Part shown: positions 6,472-10,859 of the stretch, piece after piece | Numbering within the stretch: position 1 is the stretch's first letter | Layout: every line of letters starts with the position of its first letter | NCBI GenBank assembly: GCA_010029945.1 | Contig: RGQW01000045.1 | Coordinates: 1-10,859, forward strand | DNA: 10,859 nt | Direction of reading: 5' to 3' | Source: Actinomycetota bacterium | Lineage (GTDB): Bacteria; Actinomycetota; Actinomycetes; S36-B12 | Notes under the pieces: model-generated | Databases searched by the model: none | The model's input: the letters and a program-made list of their open reading frames with translations, nothing else | What the model was told of the DNA's origin: nothing | Translations under genes and position numbers: made by a program

Positions 6472-7853
6472 CAGTCCATCCTGTCGTCGTCAGCGGCATC
6501 GGGCATGTCGGGCCGCCCCATCTCACGGGCGAACAAGCGCAAAACATCACCCACGAGGACCACCGATCCGGTCACCAGCACGCCCGATCCCCCGACATCC
6601 CCGTCAGCGTCGGCGATACCCATCGCACGGTCGACGGCGTCGAGCAATTCATCCTCGACGACAACGTCCTTGCCGGAGAAGTAGTTCTCCGCCACTCGCG
6701 CGAGATCGTCCGCCGGTAGCGCTCGAGGGGACGCCGGGGTCGTCACGATCAACTCATCCAACACCGGCTCGAGGGCTTCGAGCACACCGTGGGCATCCTT
6801 GTCCGACAGCAGACCCACCACACCGATCAATCGATCGAAGGTGAACGAGTCGTGGATCGCCGCAGCCAGGGCGCGAGCGCCGTGCGGATTGTGCGCGGAG
6901 TCGACCAGCACCGTGGGATCCAGGCGCACCGCATGCAACCGACCCGAACTATCCGCCGACGCGAATCCCTCGCGCACGATGTCGACGTCGAGAGGCTCAT
7001 CGCCGGATCCAAGAAAAGCCTCGACCGCCGCGAGGGCGAGACACGCGTTCGACGCCTGATGCTCGCCGAAGAACGGCACAAAGACCTCGTCGTAGTCGCC
7101 GCGAAGCCCCCGCATCGACACCAACTGTCCACCGACCGCAACGTCGCGAGAGAGCAACCCGAAGTCCTCCGCTTCGATCTTCAGCGGCACGTCGAGTTCA
7201 CTCGCCCGGGTCACGACGACCGATCGCGCGTCGTCGGTTTGGCGAGCGGTGAGGGCGGTGCACCCGGGAGCGATGATGCCGGCCTTCTCGCCGGCTATCT
7301 GCTCGATCGTGTCGCCGAGATACTCGGCGTGATCCATACCGATCGGGGTGATGACCGCGACTGAGGCGGCGGCCACGGATGTCGCATCCCAGGTGCCGCC
7401 CATGCCGACTTCAATGATGGCGACATCCACGGGGGCGTCGGCGAAAGCCGCGTAAGCCAGCGACGTGATCACTTCGAAGTAGGACAGGGGAACACCGCCT
7501 GCGTCGGTGGAGTTCTTGTCCACCAGTCGTACATACGGCTCGATGTCGTTCCAGGTGTCCAGCAGGCGCTCGGCGGTCACCGGTTCACCGTCGAGTCGTA
7601 TCCGCTCCCGGGCATCCACGAGGTGCGGCGAGGTGAACAGACCGGTGCGAAGACCGTAGGCGCGAAGAACCGACTCGATCATGCGTGCGGTGGACGTCTT
7701 GCCGTTGGTGCCCGCGACCTGGATGACCGGGTAGGCACGCTGTGGATCACCGAGCAGTTCCATCACCGACACGATTCGCGTCAACGACGGATCGATAATC
7801 GATTCCGGCCACCGCGATTCGAGTTCGGCCCACAGTTGGGGAAGGTCCACCAC
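6471..7853 (-). CDS. folC: Folylpolyglutamate synthase / dihydrofolate synthase
   Basis: FolC adds glutamate to dihydropteroate (making dihydrofolate) and/or extends the polyglutamate tail of folates, using ATP through an acyl-phosphate intermediate as other Mur-ligase-fold enzymes do. In 460 residues I see the P-loop GTNGKT at 48-53, the LFTSPHL motif (72-78) with its following E-R-I-R, the EVGMGGTWDAT segment (148-158), PIGMDHAEYLG (170-180), and GEKAGII (188-194), whose Lys190 is the expected carbamylated lysine. The C-terminal domain carries DSAHNPHG (about residues 317-324). The position after GMGG is Thr154 where Arg is usual, a mild oddity. The start is one of two adjacent GTG codons (7853 or 7850), with no clear ribosome binding site. 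The gene is divergent from valS and heads the minus-strand block. Confidence 0.96.
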   Translation of the reverse strand: MVDLPQLWAELESRWPESIIDPSLTRIVSVMELLGDPQRAYPVIQVAGTNGKTSTARMIESVLRAYGLRTGLFTSPHLVDARERIRLDGEPVTAERLLDTWNDIEPYVRLVDKNSTDAGGVPLSYFEVITSLAYAAFADAPVDVAIIEVGMGGTWDATSVAAASVAVITPIGMDHAEYLGDTIEQIAGEKAGIIAPGCTALTARQTDDARSVVVTRASELDVPLKIEAEDFGLLSRDVAVGGQLVSMRGLRGDYDEVFVPFFGEHQASNACLALAAVEAFLGSGDEPLDVDIVREGFASADSSGRLHAVRLDPTVLVDSAHNPHGARALAAAIHDSFTFDRLIGVVGLLSDKDAHGVLEALEPVLDELIVTTPASPRALPADDLARVAENYFSGKDVVVEDELLDAVDRAMGIADADGDVGGSGVLVTGSVVLVGDVLRLFAREMGRPDMPDAADDDRMD

Positions 7854-7856
7854 GCG

Positions 7857-7862
7857 AGCGTA
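7857..7862 (-). promoter_or_regulatory. Candidate -10 element for folC (leaderless start)
   Basis: On the minus strand TACGCT fits the TANNNT -10 pattern. It ends 7 bases from the second GTG codon (7850), the spacing expected if transcription begins at or very near the start codon. The absence of a ribosome binding site before folC agrees with a leaderless transcript, which is common in actinobacteria. I see no good -35. This is inference from pattern and spacing only. Confidence 0.3.
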
Positions 7863-7880
7863 GCCAGACGCAGGTGCTCT

Positions 7881-7886
7881 TAGGAT
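7881..7886 (+). promoter_or_regulatory. TAGGAT box before valS (-10 element or ribosome binding site)
   Basis: TAGGAT lies 8 bases before the valS ATG at 7895. It matches the TANNNT -10 pattern and would place the transcription start at about 7893-7895, giving a leaderless or nearly leaderless message. Alternatively its AGGA core acts as a weak Shine-Dalgarno site. The divergent gap to folC is only 41 bases, so any two promoters here must overlap each other or the two coding regions. Confidence 0.35.
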
Positions 7887-7894
7887 GAAGCATC

Positions 7895-9172
7895 ATGTCC
7901 GATTCGACGTCATCCTTTGCTGCCTCGGCCTCGTCGACGGTGCCGGACAAGCCAACGCTGGATGGGATCGAAGCGAAATGGTCGGCAGTCTGGGAGGAGC
8001 AGGGCACGTTCGGGTTCGATCGCAGTAAGACCCGCGACCAGGTGTACTCGATCGACACTCCCCCGCCGACGGTGAGCGGGTCGTTGCACGTCGGGCACGT
8101 TTTCTCCTACACCCACACCGACTGCATGGCCCGCTACAAGCGGATGCGCGGCTTCGAGGTCTTCTACCCGATGGGCTGGGACGACAACGGCCTGCCAACC
8201 GAGCGCCGCGTGCAGAACTACTACGGCGTTCGATGCGATCCGTCACTGCCGTACGACCCCGATTTCGAGCCGCCCGAGAAGCCGGACGCGAAGAACCAGA
8301 TACCGATCAGTCGCCGCAACTTCGTCGCGCTCTGCGAGCGCCTGACCGTTGAGGACGAGAAGGCGTTCGAGGAACTGTGGCGTCGCATGGGCCTAAGCGT
8401 CGACTGGACACAGACCTACCAGACCATCGACCGCAACGCTCAGCGCACAAGCCAGCTGGCATTCCTCCGCAATCTTGCTCGCGGTGAGGCCTACCAGGCC
8501 GAGGCACCAACCCTGTGGGACGTGACGTTCCGCACCGCCGTCGCTCAGGCCGAACTCGAGGACCGGGAGCGCGACAGCGCGTACCACCGCATCGGTTTTC
8601 CCATCTCGCGTCAGGACGACCCCGAGCGGATCTTCATCGAGACCACCCGACCGGAATTGCTCGCCGCATGCGTCGCCCTCGTCGCGCACCCCGACGACGA
8701 TCGCTACCAACCACTGTTCGGCAGCACGGTGCGAACACCAGCGTTCGACGTGGAGGTGCCGGTCGTCGCGCACGCACTCGCCGATCCTGAGAAAGGCTCG
8801 GGGATCGCGATGATCTGTACGTTCGGTGACCTCACCGACGTCACCTGGTGGCGGGAGCTGCAGCTTCCCACCCGGCCGATCATCGGCTGGGACGGTCGCG
8901 TGATCCGAGAAACGCCCGCGTGGATCGCGACGCCCGACGCCGCCGCGTTCTACGAGCGGATTGCTGGGGCCACCGCCCACACCGCGAAGGAGCGGATGGT
9001 CGAGATCCTCAACGAGACCGGCCACATCGAAGGAGAGCCCAAGCCCATCAAGCACCCGGTGAAGTTTTTCGAGAAGGGCGACAAGCCGCTCGAAATCGTC
9101 ACCACTCGGTCCCGCTGCCGCTGTGGTACCGGCTCGACGCTGATGCGAACCCGGTCTACGACGGCCCCTTGA
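7895..9172 (+). CDS. valS: ValS N-terminal part: first half of catalytic domain and editing domain, prematurely ended
   Basis: Residues 1-405 are authentic. After a Ser/Ala-rich N-terminus comes the ATP-binding HIGH motif as H65-V-G-H68 in a P-T-V-S-G-S-L context, then R-Y-K-R-M-R-G (80-86) and M-G-W-D-D-N-G-L-P-T-E (93-103), the signature of the alternative/archaeal-like ValS rather than the E. coli type. The CP1 editing domain spans about 215-380, with the T-T-R-P-E motif at 250-254, the A-H-P-D-D segment, and G-D-L-T-D with Asp315. The CP1 exit F-F-E-K-G-D-K-P-L-E-I-V-T-T-R ends at residue 405. Codons after 9109 in this frame give about 20 unrelated residues up to a TGA at 9170-9172. Alone it could not aminoacylate, since it lacks the KMSKS loop and the anticodon-binding domain. 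Confidence 0.75.
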   Translation: MSDSTSSFAASASSTVPDKPTLDGIEAKWSAVWEEQGTFGFDRSKTRDQVYSIDTPPPTVSGSLHVGHVFSYTHTDCMARYKRMRGFEVFYPMGWDDNGLPTERRVQNYYGVRCDPSLPYDPDFEPPEKPDAKNQIPISRRNFVALCERLTVEDEKAFEELWRRMGLSVDWTQTYQTIDRNAQRTSQLAFLRNLARGEAYQAEAPTLWDVTFRTAVAQAELEDRERDSAYHRIGFPISRQDDPERIFIETTRPELLAACVALVAHPDDDRYQPLFGSTVRTPAFDVEVPVVAHALADPEKGSGIAMICTFGDLTDVTWWRELQLPTRPIIGWDGRVIRETPAWIATPDAAAFYERIAGATAHTAKERMVEILNETGHIEGEPKPIKHPVKFFEKGDKPLEIVTTRSRCRCGTGSTLMRTRSTTAP

Positions 9173-10320
9173 TCCCGTCGGACGACCGATTGCCGATCGA
9201 CCCGTCGAGCGACGTTCCCGACGGCTTCACCCAGGATCAACGCGGACAACCCGGCGGTTTCATCGGCGACCCGGACGTGATGGACACATGGGCCACGAGT
9301 TCCCTCAGCCCGCAGATCGCCGGTGGATGGGAACGCGACCCGGACCTGTGGAGTCGCGTCTATCCGATGGATGTTCGTCCCCAAGCACACGAGATCATCC
9401 GCACCTGGCTGTTCTCGTCCGTTGTTCGCGCGCACCTCGAGGATGACTGCTTGCCGTGGTCGAACGCGGCGATCTCGGGATGGATCCTGGATCCCGATCG
9501 CAAGAAGATGAGTAAGTCCAAGGGCAACGTCGTCACGCCAATGGACCTGCTGGATGAGTACTCCTCCGACGCCGTTCGCTACTGGGCCGCATCGGGGCGC
9601 CCCGGCACCGATACGGCCTTCGACATCGGTCAGATGAAGATCGGTCGGCGGCTCGCGATCAAGGTGCTCAACGCGAGCAAGTTCGTCTTATCGATGGGCG
9701 TCGTCGACGACGTCTCGGCGATCACCCGACCGCTGGATTTGTCCATGCTGGCGATGCTTCGCGACGTCGTGGATCGAACAACCGACGCGTTCGAGAACTA
9801 CAACTACGCCCGCGCACTCGAACTCGCAGAGTCGTTCTTTTGGACGTTCACCGACGATTACGTCGAGCTCGTCAAGGAGCGCGCCTACGGTGGCCAAGGA
9901 GAAGAGGCAGCGGCGAGCGCGAAGGCCGCCCTGTCTCTCGCGTTGTCGGTTCAACTGCGCCTGTTCGCGCCGTTCCTGCCGTTCACTACCGAAGAGGTGT
10001 GGTCGTGGGTCCATGACGCGTCTATCCACCGGTCCTCGTGGCCGCAGGTCGAGGAGTTCTCCGCGCTGCCGGAAGGGGACCCCGGAGTACTTGAAGCAAC
10101 CGGTCAGGCTCTCAGCGGGGTGCGGAAAGTGAAGTCGGAGCAGAAGGTCTCCATGCGGGCCCGCGTCTCGTCAGCCACGATCTCCGGCCCGGGTGCCGAT
10201 ATCGAGCGCATTCGCCAGGCGATGGAAGATCTCGCAGCTGCGGGAAGCATCGAGGGGATGAATGTGACCGATGGGTCCGAAACTCTTCAGGTAGAGGCAG
10301 AACTAGCCCCCGTGGAGTAG
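9109..10320 (+). CDS. valS: ValS C-terminal part: second half of catalytic domain and anticodon-binding domain
   Basis: This is the continuation of valS in the other frame, about 403 codons with no start codon of its own at the junction. It opens VPLPLWYRLDAD and shows G-D-P-D-V-M-D-T-W-A-T-S-S-L, the helix H-E-I-I-R-T-W-L-F-S-S, and the class I signature K-M-S-K-S at 9505-9519 followed by KGN. The alpha-helical anticodon-binding domain follows from about 9700 to the end. There is no long C-terminal coiled-coil arm like that of the E. coli-type enzyme, which again fits the alternative type. It ends in TAG two bases before the next gene. An open frame from ATG 8848 runs into this segment, but its 8848-9108 portion is out of frame with the real protein and should not be counted. 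Confidence 0.75.
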   Translation, partial: VPLPLWYRLDADANPVYDGPLIPSDDRLPIDPSSDVPDGFTQDQRGQPGGFIGDPDVMDTWATSSLSPQIAGGWERDPDLWSRVYPMDVRPQAHEIIRTWLFSSVVRAHLEDDCLPWSNAAISGWILDPDRKKMSKSKGNVVTPMDLLDEYSSDAVRYWAASGRPGTDTAFDIGQMKIGRRLAIKVLNASKFVLSMGVVDDVSAITRPLDLSMLAMLRDVVDRTTDAFENYNYARALELAESFFWTFTDDYVELVKERAYGGQGEEAAASAKAALSLALSVQLRLFAPFLPFTTEEVWSWVHDASIHRSSWPQVEEFSALPEGDPGVLEATGQALSGVRKVKSEQKVSMRARVSSATISGPGADIERIRQAMEDLAAAGSIEGMNVTDGSETLQVEAELAPVE

Positions 10321-10322
10321 TC

Positions 10323-10643
10323 GTGAGCACCTTGGTGATGTCGCTCGGCATGATCGCGTTCTTCGCTGTGGTGATGACCATCGCGTGGCGCCGCTACCAG
10401 CGGCACGCAGCCAAGGCAGCAGAGCGCTCCCGCGCCGCCATGGTGCAACTTCTCACCGACTCCGAGGTCGTCGCCGCCCAATTTCACGGCGAGATCTCAG
10501 GAGAGAACCAGGCAGAAGGCGCGCAGGACGCGACGGCTTCTACGGATCACGCATCAGGCGCTGATGGCTTGGCTGCGCGCGATGCCGAGGCGTTCGACGC
10601 GTTGGTCGAGAACTTCCATTCGGATTCCTCAGACGAGCGCTAA
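10323..10643 (+). CDS. Hypothetical single-pass membrane protein downstream of valS
   Basis: I do not recognise this gene. It encodes 106 residues: one N-terminal hydrophobic helix (about residues 4-20), a short basic segment just after it (W-R-R-Y-Q-R-H), which predicts the remainder to be cytoplasmic, a helical amphipathic stretch (about 28-52), and an acidic, Ala/Ser/Asp-rich, probably disordered tail. The GTG start at 10323 lies two bases after the valS stop and has GGAG overlapping the end of valS, so it is probably translated from the valS message. Composition matches the surrounding genes. It could be a lineage-specific helper or simply a small membrane protein; there is no catalytic motif. 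Confidence 0.7.
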   Translation: MSTLVMSLGMIAFFAVVMTIAWRRYQRHAAKAAERSRAAMVQLLTDSEVVAAQFHGEISGENQAEGAQDATASTDHASGADGLAARDAEAFDALVENFHSDSSDER

Positions 10644-10682
10644 CCGCTCGGCTGCTGCATGGCACACCACGAGATCACGTGG
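10634..10682. terminator. Possible bidirectional terminator between convergent genes
   Basis: Two small hairpins lie in the convergent gap. CGAGCG (10634-10639) and CGCTCG (10645-10650) pair with a 5-base loop across the stop codon of the upstream gene. CCACG (10667-10671) and CGTGG (10678-10682) pair with a 6-base loop. Neither is followed by a T-run, so this is a position-based guess: convergent genes need an end point here, and actinobacterial terminators often lack a T-tract. Confidence 0.3.
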
Positions 10683-10690
10683 CTCACTGA

Positions 10691-10859
10691 CTATTCGCTC
10701 AGGTCACCCAATTCCTTGAGCAGATCGAACTGTGAAGGCTTACGGTCCTTGCTCGCGGGCTTGGGTGCCGCCGGCCGCAACGGTCCGGGACTGGCGACCG
10801 CGGCTGCGGCCGCAGCCGGAACCGGCTCCTCGACGACTTCCTCTTCTTCGGCAACCTCA
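10691..10859 (-). CDS. C-terminal end of an unidentified protein (partial)
   Basis: The minus strand is open from the right edge to a TAG at 10693-10691, about 55 codons. The segment begins with an acidic run (E-V-A-E-E-E-E-V-V-E-E), then a Pro/Ala-rich linker, and ends in a more ordered-looking, charged stretch K-D-R-K-P-S-Q-F-D-L-L-K-E-L-G-D-L-S-E. Codon use, with G/C mostly at third positions, supports coding. It looks like a disordered linker plus a short C-terminal motif. The main body of the protein lies outside the window, so no function can be given. Confidence 0.6.
   Translation of the reverse strand, partial: EVAEEEEVVEEPVPAAAAAAVASPGPLRPAAPKPASKDRKPSQFDLLKELGDLSE

Larger units (their letters stand above)
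7895..10320 (+). pseudogene. valS: Valine--tRNA ligase, alternative (archaeal-like) type, interrupted by an internal deletion with frame change
   Basis: This locus should encode the class I synthetase that charges tRNA-Val. Two long parts of the protein are present in different frames: residues 1-405 are read in the frame of 7895, then the protein continues in the frame of 9109 to the stop at 10318-10320. At the junction (9107-9110) the first part ends at IVTTR and the second begins at VPLPLWY. In family members about 50-55 residues lie between these points (from R-Q-W-Y through the D-W-L-x-S-R-Q-R segment). They are absent here, so this is not a simple base slip. The present length of 2426 bases plus about 160 missing gives about 862 codons, the size I expect for this type. 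Either the deletion is real, making this a pseudogene, or the sequence is misassembled. The rest of both halves looks well conserved and not decayed. Confidence 0.85.

Noticed and set aside
8393..9055. A 220-codon minus-strand frame opposite valS
   Set aside because: Antisense shadow of conserved valS codons, with no independent support.
9095..9125. Programmed ribosomal frameshift or simple one-base sequencing error in valS
   Set aside because: A slip would restore the frame without loss, but about 50 conserved residues are absent at the junction, and I see no slippery heptamer there.
1..10859. Mobile element, CRISPR array, tRNA/rRNA gene, defence or secondary-metabolite cluster
   Set aside because: I looked on both strands and saw no transposase or integrase motifs, no spaced repeat array, no terminal inverted repeats and no tRNA-like cloverleaf; the region is conserved housekeeping DNA.

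Overview
The window is a chromosomal housekeeping segment from a member of the Actinomycetota, GC-rich by eye at roughly 60-65%. The gene order folC - DUF4233 membrane protein - ndk - (hydrolase) - mreB - mreC - mreD - mrdA is the classic actinobacterial 'valS/folC/ndk next to the mre cluster' neighbourhood, as in Streptomyces. Frequent GTG starts and many long antisense open frames also fit a high-GC actinobacterium. The genus cannot be read from the sequence. A rod-shaped or MreB-using lineage is likely, because mreBCD and PBP2 are all present.

Layout. Positions 1-7853 are one tightly packed minus-strand block, transcribed from right to left. It starts with folC (7853-6471), which overlaps the DUF4233 gene (6471-6115) by one base. 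Then come ndk (6078-5668), a membrane-anchored serine alpha/beta-hydrolase of the Abhydrolase_9 type (5630-4215), mreB (4202-3171), mreC (3116-2100), mreD (2096-1584) and mrdA/PBP2 (1475 to beyond the left edge). From 7895 rightwards the plus strand carries valS and, two bases after it, a small single-pass membrane protein gene (10323-10643). The C-terminal end of an unidentified minus-strand gene enters from the right edge (10859-10691).

How the genes work together. MreB (cytoplasmic actin-like filament), MreC and MreD (membrane and extracellular scaffold) and PBP2 (transpeptidase) form the core of the elongation machinery for lateral wall synthesis; its partner RodA would be expected just beyond the left edge. 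The hydrolase lies between ndk and mreB with only 12 bases to mreB, so it is probably co-expressed with the elongasome. FolC (folate polyglutamylation) and Ndk (nucleotide balancing) are metabolic neighbours.

The most notable observation is in valS. It encodes the alternative, archaeal-like type of valyl-tRNA synthetase, divergent from folC, and it appears broken. At about 9107-9110 the reading frame changes, and roughly 50-55 conserved catalytic-domain residues (about 160 bp, length 1 mod 3) are absent. In an essential gene this points to an assembly error, a fresh deletion, or a second valS elsewhere. I found no mobile element, CRISPR array, tRNA/rRNA gene or obviously new defence or biosynthetic system; apart from the valS lesion and the hydrolase insertion this is an ordinary core-genome region.
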